Shown here one piece after another: positions 23,600 through 35,984 of a stretch of 64,000 nucleotides of DNA (within the stretch, counting starts at the first letter, position 1; the number at the start of each line of letters is the position of its first letter). The notes under the pieces are model-generated. The model searched no databases. It saw only the letters and a list, made by a program, of their open reading frames with translations, and had not been told where the DNA came from. Source of the stretch: Eriocheir sinensis (Eukaryota > Arthropoda > Malacostraca > Decapoda > Varunidae); contig NW_026110535.1 in NCBI RefSeq assembly GCF_024679095.1, positions 1 through 64,000 of the forward strand, in the 5' to 3' direction. The position numbers and the translations under genes are program-made.

Positions 23600-24005
23600 T
23601 TCCTTCCTACTCCCATTACGACCATTTCCCAGGGCCACAGAAATGAGTTACCGGGTTTTCATGGTGATTTTTCCCGTTCAAGATGCAGAAGCCGAGTAAA
23701 CTATCACCAGGATCACAAAACAATAAATGAAAACCCCAGCAACTTCTACGAGAGGCTTTTCATCATCTAACAATCCAAAAGCCCAACAACTTCTACGAGA
23801 GGCTTTTCAAACATCACAAAACAGTCCATGAAAAGCCCAACAACTTCTACGAGAGGCTTTTCAAACATCACAAAACAATAAATAAAAAGCCCAACAACTT
23901 CTACGAGAGGCTTTTCAACATCATAAAACAGTCCATGAAAAGCCCAACAGCTTCTACGAGAGACTTTTCAAACAGGCGAAGTGAGGCGCCGATACGTTAA
24001 GAATA
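23600..24005 (+). mobile_element. MITE-like repeat with internal ~55-bp tandem amplification
   Basis: It begins with CCCATTACGACCATTTCCCA and GGGTTTTCATGGTGATTTTT, as in the 1.4-kb copy. The terminal segment CTTCTACGAGAGGCTTTTCA is then repeated five times (starts about 23731, 23787, 23842, 23896, 23950), separated by CAAAACAGTCCATGAAAAGC. It ends with ACAGGCGAAGTGAGGCGCCG. Copies elsewhere hold this segment once. Confidence 0.7.
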
Positions 24006-24101
24006 CGGACTTTTGTCTCGTGGCATCTAGATAAAGAGAGGGAGGGAGGAGAGTGAAAGACCCATTGACACACACCCTTACAGGCAGCACTGGGCGTCAG
24101 G

Positions 24102-24104
<3 letters not shown>

Positions 24105-24152
<48 letters not shown>
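24105..24152. repeat. (CA)n microsatellite
   Basis: A CA tract of about 48 bp. Confidence 0.97.
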
Positions 24153-24154
<2 letters not shown>

Positions 24155-24299
24155 CGAGGCGCCGATGGGTGAGCAAAGAGCTTCACTGTTCAGTCTCTCT
24201 CAGGGGCCAAAAGTAACTAAACGTCTTTTGTGAGCTTAGCCTTAAGTGCTTCTTCAGACTGTCAACAGGTTATTAGCGGTAGAAGTAAAGAGATGATAG

Positions 24300-24313
24300 A
24301 GGTGGTGGTGGTG

Positions 24314-24358
<45 letters not shown>

Positions 24359-24359
24359 A

Positions 24360-24448
<89 letters not shown>

Positions 24449-24526
24449 TAAGAACAAGAACAAGAAGAAGAATAAGTAGGAGAATAGTAGCAATAGAAGC
24501 AGTAGCAGCAGAAGTATGTAGTCTTA

Positions 24527-24586
<60 letters not shown>
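24300..24586. repeat. (GGT)n/(AGT)n microsatellites
   Basis: (GGT)n runs into (AGT)n at 24300-24447. A second (AGT)n lies at 24530-24586. All six frames are poly-Val, poly-Ser, poly-Thr or poly-Tyr. Confidence 0.97.
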
Positions 24587-24779
24587 CCACGCAGTATTTC
24601 GAAATAAGTAGCAATCATTAGTAGTCAGACGTACCAGAATGCTTAAGGAAAGTGAGTGGCTTAGGGAGGAGAAGGAAGGAGGGGAAGGGACGGGCGGTGA
24701 ATGGTGACAGGGGGCAGAGAAAGGACCTGAGGATGCTACATGAGACGAGTGGACAGCTGGGAGGTTGTTAAATATGTAA

Positions 24780-24780
<1 letters not shown>

Positions 24781-24822
<42 letters not shown>

Positions 24823-25021
24823 AGGGCGGCAGCGAAGGAGATAGTTATGGAAGACGACAGGACTGTGAGACAGGACCCAAGGAAGAGAAAGAGGAAGAAG
24901 AACAGGAGGAGGAATACAAGAAGTAGTGCTAGTACAGATAAGTAGCAATAGGAGTCCCAGCAGCAGCAGCGGTTCAAACATCAGCATTAGGGAGTGAACA
25001 CGGAGCAGGAGCAGCAGGAAG

Positions 25022-25052
<31 letters not shown>

Positions 25053-25310
25053 AAGCAAGACGACAGATCAGTTAGTAGTGGTGGCTGGCGGGATGGTGTT
25101 GCATATAGACGTGTGTGTGGTGGTGTGTGGAGCCATGAAGGGCATAGAGGGTGGCACAGGGATAGAGACAAGACACAATGATGCAACAGGAAGACAGAGC
25201 AATTAGGTGTAGCGGCTGGCAGGATGTTGTTGCATATATAGAGATGTGTGGTGTGGGAAGCAGCGGAGATAGTTTTGCAGGGTGACAGAGGGATGTTGGT
25301 GGTAGCGAGT
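24781..25310. repeat. (GT)n tracts and a short tandem duplication
   Basis: (GT)n lies at 24781-24820 and 25022-25050. GGCTGGCRGGATGKTGTTGC followed by ATATA and a GTGTGTGG-like run occurs at 25081-25130 and 25212-25260. Confidence 0.7.
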
Positions 25311-25683
25311 GTTTTAACTGCTAATCGGTTCACGGATAGAGAAAGTCATATCCGCCTGGGTTACTTTATTGGACAAAAATCACAAGGTCATTAGGACAAG
25401 GACAGCACATAGAATAGGTGTTTGTTTGTGTGTTGTGTGAATGTTGTGAAGTGTGGGTGACATAGATGTTGATGTGTATGTGGCACTATGTGTATAATTT
25501 GACAATAGAGGACGAAGACAGAAAAAATAAACGAGGACAAGGAAAGTTAAACATTGAAGACGCTACAAGACAGGGGAGTAAGGATCGACGAACATTAAAC
25601 ATGAAAACACAGAATCTTAAGTCTTTGCAGCACCCCATTTTCTTGTCACTGAGGGAAGGAACACGGAATTCGAGCGGTGACAT
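25311..25683. other. Unannotated spacer
   Basis: Nothing is recognised; small open frames lack motifs. Confidence 0.4.
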
Positions 25684-25732
25684 ACATAAGAACATAAGAA
25701 CGTAAGAATATAGGAAACTGCAAGAGTGGCAC
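25684..25732 (-). mobile_element. LINE 3'-terminal fragment (family 1)
   Basis: ATAAGAACATAAGAACGTAA followed by AACTGCAAGAG is the inverse of the 3' end seen at 38330-38372 (CTTACGTTCTTATGTTCTTA). It is probably a severely 5'-truncated insertion. Confidence 0.6.
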
Positions 25733-26189
25733 AGGCAGAACCCAATGATGCAGCGAGGGTAGGAGAGAGGGACGGAAGTGGCCCTCAGACTTAGTGCAAG
25801 GAAGGAAGAAAAGCTACTAATACGTGACGGGAGGAAAGGAGGAGGAAATGAGAAGGGGGAAGAGAGAGATGATTATTAAGAGGAAGAGGGCGGGAAGGAG
25901 AGGTACTAATACTTAAAGAGAGGAAAAGGAGATAATGGAGAAGGGAGAGGAGGAGGAGGAGGAGGAGGAGGAGAGTAAAGCTTAGAGAGAGAGGAAGGAA
26001 GAGAGCAAAGGCAAGAGAGAGGGGAAGGAAAGAAGGGAGGAAAGGAGATAATGGTATAGATAAGAGGAGGAGGAGGAGGTTAAGAGTACAATAATGAGAG
26101 AGGAAAGAGATTACAGAAAGGAGAAAAATGAGGAAAGGACACAAAAAAGGGAGAGGAAGAGGAGGAGGAGGAGGAGGAGGAGGAACACA
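25733..26189. repeat. GGA-rich low-complexity spacer
   Basis: Several (GGA)n runs (25949-25973, 26067-26078, 26157-26183) in A/G-rich sequence. The last abuts the 3' end of the LINE to its right. Confidence 0.8.
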
Positions 26190-28456
26190 AAGGAACACAA
26201 AGGAAGAACAAACAACAGCAGACCTGCTGGTCCTTACGAGGCTGTTTGTGACAAGCTACACTAACTATCTAATCAAAGGTGGAAGATGAAGGACAGCAAA
26301 GGCGAAGGCTCCTCCCCACCCCCCATCCCTCCAGCCAAAGCTGGCAGGAAGGGAAAAGAATCATGCAGCATGGAAAACTGCATGGAAATTATGTAGGAAA
26401 GAGGAAAGAACTACCATTACTGCTACCACTAACCGGGCGATAAAAGCGGACAAGGACACCAGTATTCGAAAGAACTTAACGTTATTACAACAATGAGTAA
26501 TATCTTAGTTGCTGGTTGGATTCAAAACACTTGTCTAATCTATTCTTGAAGGCCGTAACTGTTGCGCTATCAACGACATCACAGGGTAGAGAGTTCCAAA
26601 CATTAACAACTCGATTGAAGAAAAAGTGTTTAGCTTCATGCGAGAATCTTTACCACTGATCTTGAAATTGTGATTTCTTCTTGTTCTATTTGATCGATCA
26701 TTTGTAAAGTAATCTTCCGCATTAATATCACTCTTTCAACTTTTCTATGTCGTTTCTGTAGTAGGGAGACCAAAACTGTACACAGTACTCTACACGGGGT
26801 CGAACCAATGAATTATACAGTTTTAATATTACTTTTTCCGATTTATTATTAAAGACTCGTCCGATGAAGCCAACCAATTTGTTTGCAGTTTTCACTACCT
26901 CTGAACAATGCTGACCGGGCTTTAAATCGCTTGATATAGTGATTCCAAGATCCTTTTCTTTACTTACTGCAGAAAGTTGTTGGCCATTCATTACGTACCG
27001 AACGCGATTGTTATTTTTTCCGATGTGCAACACTTTACATTTGTCAACGTTAAATTTCATTTGCCATTGATTGGCCCAACGTGCAAGTCGATCTAGATCT
27101 GATTGTAAAGCTTCTTCGTCGAGTGTCGCAGTTACTTTACTAGCAATTTTTGTGTCATCAGCAAATTTTGATACTTTGCAAGTGAGCCCATCATCGATAT
27201 CATTAACATAAATTAAGAAGAGCATGGGGCCAAGCACTGATCCTTGAGGTACGCCGCTTCTGACGTCGAGCCAGTTAGATGTAACACCGTTTAGAACTAC
27301 TCCACAAGACAATTGTGAATGTTACCCGAGATACCGTGCGCCAATAGTTTGCTGAGCAATCGTTGGTGGGGGACCTTATCAAATGCCTTTTGAAAATCCA
27401 GATATATGATATCTACTGATCTGCTTTCATCGAACACCTCAAAAATATAATGAAAAAAATCAAGTAAGTTAAACACGAACGTTTACTACGGAAGCCATGT
27501 TGCGAATTATTTATCATATTATTTTCTTCGAAAAATTTCACCATATTGTCGCGAATGATAGTCTCCATTAACTTACAAACAATCGATGTCAGGCTAATTG
27601 GTCGATAGTTTCCTGGATGAGACTTGTCCCCCTTTTTGAAAATTGGTGACATTTGCAAGTTTCCAATCTGACGGAACTTTTCCAGCTGTTAAAGATTTAT
27701 TGAATATGATGGAGAGCGGTTTACAAATTTGATGTTTGATTTCTTTTAAGACCCTAGGGGTAATTTTGTCTGGACCAGGAGCTTTGCTTACTTTAATCTT
27801 TTCAATTGTGCGTAAAATGTCACTTTCTACGATGAGCACGCCACTTAACATCTTTTCGGTCCTTCTAACCTCCGGCGGTTGAGGTGATAAACAATCTTCG
27901 TCGGTAAATACGGATGCGAAAAAGTTATTTAGGATTGTAGCCATTTCATTTTCATCGTTCGTGTGGTTTCCATTATCATTAGCAAGCGGTCCGATACCAC
28001 AAGTGAGTGACTTTTATTATTTACATAGCTAAAAAATTCTTTAGGATTAGATTTACTCGTTTCCGCTATATATTCTTCAAGATTTTTCTTGCTTCGTTTT
28101 ATTAATTTCTTGGTTTCGCGGCGAATTCTGTCCAACTCTAGTTTGTCAGCCTCACTCTGAGTTGATATGTATCTACTGTATACGCGTTTTTTAAGAGATA
28201 GGCTATTTTGAATTTCGTTATTCCACCATTTGGGTTTCTTCTTAAAAGCTGAACGTCTGTTACGATAGGGTACGCATATACTTATGGCATTGTTCAATAT
28301 TGTGGTGAAGGCCCCCCAAGATTTATCAATATCTGTTTCCGTCGAGATTTCAGTCCAGTCAGAATTATTTAGAATTGATCGGAGTATTACGAAATTCGCT
28401 CTCTGATAATCAGGCACCTTTTCTTTGAGCGAGGGACCTACACGAGTACTATACAC
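26190..28456 (-). pseudogene. 5'-truncated LINE, ORF2 with reverse transcriptase (family 2, copy 2)
   Basis: Reading leftwards from 28456 come: the linker after the endonuclease (PKWWNNEIQNSLSLKKRVYS), the RT N-terminus (KAPGPDKITPRVLKEI near 27790; GNYRPISLTSIVCKLMETII near 27600), RSGVPQGSVLGPMLFLIYVN (27250), the catalytic motif KFADDTKI (about 27160), the thumb (NSLVRPRVEYCVQFWSPYYR) and a 3' UTR. Frameshifts separate the blocks near 27944, 27600 and 27313-27413, and the post-RT tail at 26480-26730 is partly deleted. Endonuclease is missing. The 3' end, read on the minus strand, repeats TTTGTGTTCC, the short tandem tail typical of CR1/L2 elements. It cannot encode an active enzyme. Confidence 0.9.
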
Positions 28457-28559
28457 GCCTTGATGATGAAGATGCCAGAGTCGAGAATGTTGTGTTACCT
28501 TGAATCATTATTAGCAGTCCGGTGCAAAACATAGGACTGTCCCAATGCTCAATCTCTCT

Positions 28560-28602
<43 letters not shown>

Positions 28603-28734
28603 CAGCCACCTTCCATCTCTCGACAGCACCAGACAGCCGCCCTTCTCCTCCCCACATTCTTCTCCTTTTCCTCCTCCTCTTCCTCCTAAACACTGACTGC
28701 TGCCAGCCAAATAAGACACGGAGAAGCGCTCTAA

Positions 28735-28769
<35 letters not shown>

Positions 28770-28810
28770 CGCCACAGGAAAAGAGAAAACAATGGCCCAG
28801 TGCAGAGAGA

Positions 28811-28842
<32 letters not shown>

Positions 28843-28932
28843 ATATATATCAAAGTCAGTGATTTTTATGAATATCGTCTCGCTTTACATAAACATAAAA
28901 AAAACACCTTACAATGCGCACGCACGCGCGAG

Positions 28933-29006
<74 letters not shown>

Positions 29007-29010
29007 TACT
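28457..29010. repeat. Microsatellite cluster (CT)n, (CA)n, (GA)n
   Basis: (CT)n 28564-28599, (CA)n 28737-28766, (GA)n 28805-28842 and (GA)n 28936-29003, within otherwise unrecognised sequence. Confidence 0.9.
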
Positions 29011-29824
29011 AAATCCAAGTCTGCGTTTTTTATCAATAACATCTATCATTTTACACATGGAAGGAAACCCTCCGAAAAGATATATATGATTCATGTGACC
29101 CTGAATTCCTTCACTTCGCCTCAACTCTAACATAACTCGTCAAATACTAACAAACCAACATTATCACTTTTTTTTATTCAAGAACCTCCAAACCAACTCT
29201 ACGAAGATAAGACTTACATGAACTTATATTCCTTCCTTTCCTTACCTCAGAGCTAACGTAATAACTCCTCAAATACAAAATACAAACAAATAACAAGTTT
29301 TAATTCCCCCACCAAAAACGTAGGGCACATAAATCATCCCGTAATGGCGTATTGTTAACTGCCGCTCCATTAAACTCATCACATAGTTGCAGGCTCCTCG
29401 TATCAATGAAAAAAATCACTCAGGAGCGGATGGCAACAGATATATTTATTTCTCCTGCTTCCCCGTCGCCGCCTTCGCCATTAGGTCCTCATTGTGGGAG
29501 CCGCGTCGATGTCCGCCAGGAAGGAAGGACTCGGTATGAAAATTTCCCGCTGATGGAAACGTGGTGCTCGCCTCGCCCGCCAACCCAAACTATATTCCCC
29601 TTAATGGTCAGGTTTTCTACTTGGCACCGGCTACTAACATGATTTCCTGTACAGTATTCTCCAATTCCTAAGCTTTTATTGTGGGTAATACTAATTCGGG
29701 GCTGATGGCAACGTTAATCCTGTAGTTGGCTTCCCAAAGGATATAGTACGGACTAAGTTTATTCAATGTCTATCTATCCCATCATTACAGAACCTGACAA
29801 ACGCCCTAAACCACATCGATGGGC
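29011..29824. other. Unannotated spacer
   Basis: The open frame at 29352-29642 shows no domain. No repeat is recognised. Confidence 0.4.
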
Positions 29825-30035
29825 TATTTTCTGAAACATTTCGGCTTCCAAGCTCCCAAGGCTTTCGTAGGATTCCTTTCTATTTCCTTGGGTAGTTTTA
29901 TGACACTGGTGGTACTCAAACTCTTCTTCTGTACCAGGAACCTAAAAAAACACTCATTAGACCCCAACTAATCTTCTTTCCGGCCTTTGAAAATCGTTGA
30001 TGTGAGAGGTGGAAGCGTCTGAGAACACCAACCAA
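29825..30035. mobile_element. MITE (CGTATTCTCA family), degraded
   Basis: The left end is TATTTTCTGAAACATTTCGG (29826 on). Internal sequence includes GGCTTTCGTAGGATT, GGGTAGTTTTATGA and a CTCATTAGACCCCAACTAAT segment. The right end is GTGGAAGCGTCTGAGAACAC (to about 30028). Confidence 0.65.
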
Positions 30036-30752
30036 CATCAGCACCAAACATTACACAAGGACTTTTCGCATTTAGTTCTTTAGCTTACAAACCCCATCTG
30101 CGTCAAACAGGATAACTTAAAGTTCGGTTGAAGTAGTTTAAATATGCTCCCCGACCCTAAACCTTCTGAGAGCTATTTTTACGGCTGCGGCGGCTGCAGC
30201 GTCGCCGCGGCCGCCGCCAGAGAAGGCGACGCGCTTTCGTAAACATTATCCTCTATTTTCAAGAGTAAAAAAGAAGTCCTTGAATTGGATTTTCAAAGCG
30301 TTTCCATGACTGTTGAAGGTTTGTAGAAAAGATATATGAAGAGATAGTGATGTTTCATAAAGTAGATTATGAGATACTGGCACGGACCTAAAACGAATCT
30401 TTACCAATAGTTGTTGTGAGAGCCGAAAGCGTATGAGAATACGAGCGCAGCGCCAGACAGCGGCCCCACACCACGACCCCAACGCTGTGAACTCCCCTCC
30501 AGGGTCCTCCCTGCTCCCCTCAGCTCCTCCACGATCATCAGTGTCGGTCCACGGCGGGCATTACACCGTAAACAGTACTAGGTGACATCAGGACAGACAG
30601 ACTGGGAAAAGTGATGAGAAATGAGGGACAACCGGAAGAATTGAATGGCGCAACGAGGAGGAGGAGGAGGAGTGAAGAAGGACGTTGACGAGCTGTGGAA
30701 AATGAACTTAAAGGGAACGGCGAGTTTGTGAGATGAGACATGAGTTTACGAT

Positions 30753-30754
<2 letters not shown>
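30036..30754. other. Spacer with a GC-rich knot and a MITE end
   Basis: 30180-30235 is GGC/GCC-rich (CGGCTGCGGCGGCTGCAGCG). AGAGCCGAAAGCGTATGAGA (30418-30437) is one MITE terminus. No gene is recognised. Confidence 0.5.

Positions 30755-30816
<62 letters not shown>
30755..30816. repeat. (GA)n microsatellite
   Basis: A GA tract of about 62 bp. It directly abuts the (GTT)n that ends the neighbouring LINE. Confidence 0.97.
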
Positions 30817-30818
<2 letters not shown>

Positions 30819-33800
30819 TTGTTGTTGTTGGGATTTGTCCTCCCAGGGGAGGGCATGGGGCTCGGCGGGCCTGCCGAGGATGTCTTCAGTTTCAGTTTAC
30901 TGAGAGGGAATTTTGCCACCACCTCTGCCAGGGGTGGAAATCTTGGGTGAGGCTCACCTGCCTGCTGCTGTCTGGGGAGCCGTGTCGTCGTCAGGGTGGA
31001 GCTGTGGGCCGGGCGGGTGCAGCGGGTGAGGAGGGGGCACCCAGGATGTAGTGCAGCAGAGGTTTCCGGTGGCTTGCCAGTGGGGCAGGTGGGGTATCTT
31101 GTTTGCCACCTCTCGTAGCAGGCAAACCTGAGTCTGAGGCGGTGGATGGAGGCGAGGATGGTGTTAGGGCGTGTGGGAGCCATGACAGGCTTGTGGTGGT
31201 AATGTGCTGTACCACGAGGCAGAGCAGAGCCCTGAACCAGGACGGCCTCTGTGTTCTAGTCGGGTGAGTGAGAGGGCTGCCTGGGTGGGATGCTTTTGTT
31301 CACCGTAGGACAGGCTGGGGGCAAGGGGAAGGGGTGATCTGTGGAAGCGACCGACAGGCAGCAGCATCGGTCAGCCTTCGTTCCCTCTCAGACCAACGAA
31401 GCTTTGGCACCCAGTCCAGGATGATGTTCGCCCAGTGAGACAAGGGTGTTACTTCATGGAGGATGGTGGTTATGGAGCTTGAGGTTCCTGACGCTCATTG
31501 CCTGCAGGACCTGAGAGGGCTGACAGCGAGTCGGAGGGATGATGATGAACATATCGGCAGTGGCGTACACAGGGCACAGAGGATGGCTGCCAGTTCTGGC
31601 TCGCAGGATGGAGACTTGCGGTGGCAGGCGCTACAGTCCTGTCTGTTCCGCAATTAATAAAAGGCAGCCCCCACAGACCCATCGGCGCCCAGCGAGCCAT
31701 CGGTGTAGTAGTGGCTGGCAGTCCTGTCGTCCATGGAAGCTACCGCGCCAAAAGCCTCTGGCGGAGGGGTGATGGGTGAGAGGCCCTAGAGCCGAGGTGG
31801 TAGGGAGGCCTATCTGAATGACCAGGAACTCAGGGTGAGGGAGTGGCAGCCAGGTGTGGCAGGTCTGGCCATCAGACAAGCTTCTCTCCACTTCCAAGTG
31901 ACGGGACTGCGTCGGCGGCATCATGTATCCAGTCCCCGTCTGAGGCTTGTGGTGGTCTTCTGGAAGGCATGAAGCAGCTGGGGTGGGAGACTGTGCCAGT
32001 GTGGTTGCTGCTTCATGAACTTCCTAACCACAGTGGATGTTCGGCAAGGATGCGGTGGTGGAGTGACAGCTACCTTCCAGGCGAAGGTTGGCTGTAGTGG
32101 TCCATGGGGCTCCTAGAATGACCTGGAGAGCGGCCATTTTGTGCCACCTCTAACTTCTTTTAGAGTGCAGGGGAGAGTTTAACACAGGCAAGGAGCGCAG
32201 GTCTATGACAGGACCGTATGGCGTGTGTAGAAGGTGCGTAAGACACGATAGGATGCCCCCAGTGTTTTGTCGGACAGAGCTCGCAGGATGTTGGAAAGTG
32301 AGTTGCCGCGCGCTCTTCAGATAAAGGTACCTGAGTGCCGGAACTGAAGGTGACTGTCCAGCCAGACAACTCCAGGTACTGGTGGGTGGTAGTGCAGGCG
32401 GAGGCCTGGCTTGCCATTTGGAAGGGCTGTTCAGGGAAGGCATGCCAACTGGCATGACCTTTGACTTCTCAAAGTTGATCTTGGAGCCCCAGTTCCTGTG
32501 CACTTCCTGTTGAGCTGGTTGAGGGCGTGTGGAACTTGATGGACAGGTTCGTTCAGGACTAGGGCAAGGTCGTCAGCATAGTAGAGTCTTTAAATTTCTT
32601 CTCCGTAGTCAACGCTCATCAGCTCCTCCATGGAGAACGTTGAAGAGGAAGGGCTGAGGATACTCTGCCTTGAGGTGTGCCACGGATGTGGTCGAAGCGC
32701 CCTTCGAAACATGTCCCCTGGAAAGGACTTGTTCTCCACGGCCATGGAGAAACTCTCTCAGCCATGCAAGAGTTTTCCTGATCCCCTTTGCGAGCAAGGG
32801 TGAGGATTGCCAGGAGGAGGTTAGTCAATGCTTTCTCCTGGGGTCCAGGAAGACAGCAATACCCCGGCCTCTTCGCATGTGGGGTGAGGAGGGTGACTAC
32901 GCAGTCAGTGGCGCCTCTCTTGTATGGGTATGCAAAGAGGGATGGTGGATGGGGCTGTTCGCCACTCGTAGGTGATGGAGTGCCATGGATGCCCTGCTGT
33001 CTTCCCTAAACAGCTGAGCAGTGAGATTGGGGCGCAAGGAGCCGGGATCTTTGGGTTTTGAATGGGCTGAATCACTGCTGTCTTCCAGGTTGGGGAATGC
33101 GGCTTTCTGACCAGGAGAGGTTAATAAGGTGTAGTATGGTGCTCTCGCCTTGGAGGCCAGCATGTTCAAGCATGGTCAGGAGGATTCCATCTGCTCCTGA
33201 CAGTCGTGCCACCAAGTGTTTGAGGCAGCCCTTCAGTTCCTGCATGGTGAAGGGAATCAGTTGCATCAGGAGTTGTGCAGGCTTCCTCCACAAGAGCTGC
33301 CCTTCCTGCCGCTGTAGTTCCCTGCATCTCCTGGTGTGTGTGGGAGTTGGTGGGGCGAGGTGCGGTCTGCAAAGCTGGCTGATAGTCGCTCAGCTTCTTC
33401 TTGTGGGTTAGGGTGAGTTGGTGGACAAGGGGGGCGAGGGCTAGAGACAGAGCGTAGTTTGGTCCACATCTCCCAGGGGTGGAGGCATCCAGACCCTGGC
33501 ACCAATGGATGTAGCCTCTTCTCGTAATCGCCGCTTGGTGATGCAAGCGTGTTTGGCGACAGCCTGCAAGCAACGTTTGTTGGGGAGGTGGGGCGCTTGC
33601 AGGTTGCCTTTCCTGGCTGTGCTGAGGCGGTGAAGAGCCCCTACCGTTCACCATAGATCCAGTGGATCTTGTGGAAGGTGCCTGAGAGCCCTGGTATATT
33701 CTCGCTGGCAGCCTGTTGGAAGGCGGTGCAACATGTGGTTTCTCTAGCACCTCCAGGCCGGTGGTGGCAGGTGGAGTTGCGATGCCCCATCCAAGGCAGA

Positions 33801-35162
33801 GGTGAAGGCGTTCCAGTCAGCTCTGCTTGATGTTGTAGCGAGGAGGAGGCAGCTGGGGTTGGGGCATGTCCAAGGCTAGGTGAGTGGAGACCAAAGTGAT
33901 CGCTGGTGATGGGGGTGGACAGACCCAGGAGCTACAGGCCGTGGGCGGGTGTGGAGATGATGAGAGGTCGAGTCGCCCGCCCCTGATGTGAGTTGGCTGA
34001 GGTGTCGTTCGCAGAGCTACTCCTCGTAAGCTTCTTCCAGCAGCTCTGCGATGTCGGCCTGCTGTGTTGGAGTGGAGAGGGAGACTCTAGGTGAGGGTGG
34101 TGGTATTGCTGAAGTCCTGCGAAAGGCTCGCTGGTTGCTGTGAAGAGTTCTCCACCAGGTGTAGACTGGGAGGGCGCATAGATGTTGAAGAGGGTTAGTG
34201 GAGTTGAGTGCAGCTGAATGATCACGCCTGGACTTCCACCCGGTCGCCGCGTGAGGTGGTGCTGCTAGCTCCTGCATGCAATGGTGTCGTACAAGAATGG
34301 CACACCCACGTGAGGCCCCATTTATTCTGGGCAGTAGAAAGGATTTGTAGCCTGAAATTCTGAAGGGGTTTTTGGGCAAGAGCAGTGTTTCCTGGAGCAT
34401 AAAGACATCGATGTTTTCCAGTTTCCCAGTTTCCATCAGTGTTGGTAGCTTGAGTAGGCTCCAAGGCAGTTCCATTGAAGGATGGTAATGCCTTTCGTTT
34501 GTTCCTTGGGTTGGGGTCTTGGGTCCTGGTGCAGGCTGGTTGCGGGGCGGTGAGGTCTTGTGGTGCGTGGAAGGAGGATGACTCTATGCGGACTTTCATT
34601 ACCCGGACAGGTGATGGCTTCCGGGGCTGTCGAGAGCTTGGAGATTAGCGTTCCACAGGTTCGTCACTGCCCTCCATGGCTCTTTCCAGGGCGTCCTGAT
34701 CCACATCTTCCCTAAGAGTTGGGCAATGCTGGTGGCTACTCCCAGGGCCAGTTAAGCCTCAAACCTTTGAGGTCTGCTGTTGTGAACAGGGCTCCTGAGG
34801 TGGAAGAGGCAGGTGCTGTGGCAGACGGTGTTGCTGGAGTTGTTGCTGGAGTGTGTGTCGATGGTGTGGGCTGTCCTGAGGCGGCAGAGGTGGCGTAGGC
34901 GTCGGGAGTCGTTGCAGTCGGTAGCTGGGGGAAGCTTCTGCCTGGGTTGGAGGTGGTGGTGATGGGCGATTTGAGACTGCTGTTGTCCCCACACAAAGTG
35001 CCTGGAGGTGTTGGGGATACAGTAGTAGTCTGCTGCCTTTACCCAGTTGGACCTGGAGTTCCTGCCACAGGATGTGTGACAGTCTTACTGGACAGGAAGG
35101 ATTCCAGGCGTGTGGGGCCTCACTTGGGGGCAGCGGTGCGTCACATCCTCCTTGGCTTTGTA

Positions 35163-35163
<1 letters not shown>
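30817..35163 (-). pseudogene. I-clade LINE relic: ORF1 knuckle?, endonuclease, RT, RNase H
   Basis: Decayed non-LTR retrotransposon read leftwards. The endonuclease starts with ITILQWNCLGAYSSYQH (34480) and NIDVFMLQETLL (34400), continues with FNIYAPS (34180) and ends with PITSDHFGLH (about 33900). The RT N-terminal part is PFTMQELKGCLKH with LSGADGILLTMLEHAGLQGE (33130-33260), followed by IRKTLAWLREFLHGR (32770). RNase H shows YYTDGSLGADGSVGAAFY (31700) with EPELAAILCAL (31590) and a late NIILDWVPKLRWSE (31410). RNase H after RT, the ILQWN start and a (CAA)n 3' end at 30818-30832 (minus strand) fit the I clade. Upstream, CYKAKEDVTHRCP (35160) may be a degenerate zinc knuckle of ORF1. There are many frameshifts and stops. 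Confidence 0.8.
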
Positions 35164-35220
<57 letters not shown>

Positions 35221-35324
35221 CTTATGTGTGTGTGTGTGTGTGTGTGTGTGGGTGTCGCCAAAGGGGTCTTTTTTTTTTTTTTTTTCGCTCGTCCTGCATC
35301 AATCAAGTAGGATATAGTTGCAAA

Positions 35325-35362
<38 letters not shown>

Positions 35363-35373
35363 TCACACACACT
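35164..35373. repeat. (GA)n, (GT)n, poly-T, (CT)n and (CA)n cluster
   Basis: (GA)n 35165-35216, (GT)n 35226-35250, a T run 35269-35285, (CT)n 35325-35343 and (CA)n 35344-35373. It abuts the 5' end of the I-like LINE relic. Confidence 0.95.
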
Positions 35374-35454
35374 CAGGAGCCGTCAGCCTGTCACACTTTT
35401 CTCCTGGTTGGCAAGGGACGGAGGTGACAGGTCGGCAGAATCACAAGATAGAGG

Positions 35455-35760
35455 CTGTAGAATCTGTATAGCCTGTAGAGGAAACAAGTTAGAGACTGTA
35501 CAGGCAAGCGTTAATATGTGGTCTAAGGGCAAGCAAGTGTCTCTAGGCTGTATAGTCAGTTATGTCTGTAGGCTATATTGTCTGCATGTCTGTGGGCTGT
35601 ATAATCTGTAGAGGCAAGCAAGTCTGTAATGGTAAGCAAGTGTGTCTGTAGATTCTGTAAGGGCAAGCAAGCAAGCGTCTGTAGGGCAGGCCAGTGTGTA
35701 GGCAGCAGCGACAAGCATGTTAGTCTGTAAGAGTCTGTCTGTGGACGCAAGAGTACATGG
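35455..35760. repeat. Degenerate GGCAAGCAAGTCTGTA repeats
   Basis: Irregular short repeats of RGGCAAGCAAGYRTCTGTAG-like sequence. The spacing is irregular at 20-50 bp. Confidence 0.6.
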
Positions 35761-35984
35761 GTGCAGGGCCAGGCACGCAGGGCACGTTACCTTGTGTTCG
35801 CAGGGAAGGGCCTAGTGGGAGAAGTCCGGTTAATCCTCAGGGCACACACGCGCCCTGCTCGGCGGCAGATCACGGCCCCGCTAGGTCGCAGCCACCTCGT
35901 TAGCTGCAGCAAGCACGCCTTCTTCTTCCTCATCCTCTTCTGAACTGTTCCGCTTTGTATCGCTTCATGGCTCCTGCATTGGTT
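35761..35984. other. Unannotated spacer
   Basis: Moderately GC-rich; nothing recognised. Confidence 0.4.

Noticed and set aside
30746..31183. 145-codon minus frame as an independent gene
   Set aside because: It is the C-terminal end of the I-clade LINE relic running into (CAA)n and (GA)n.
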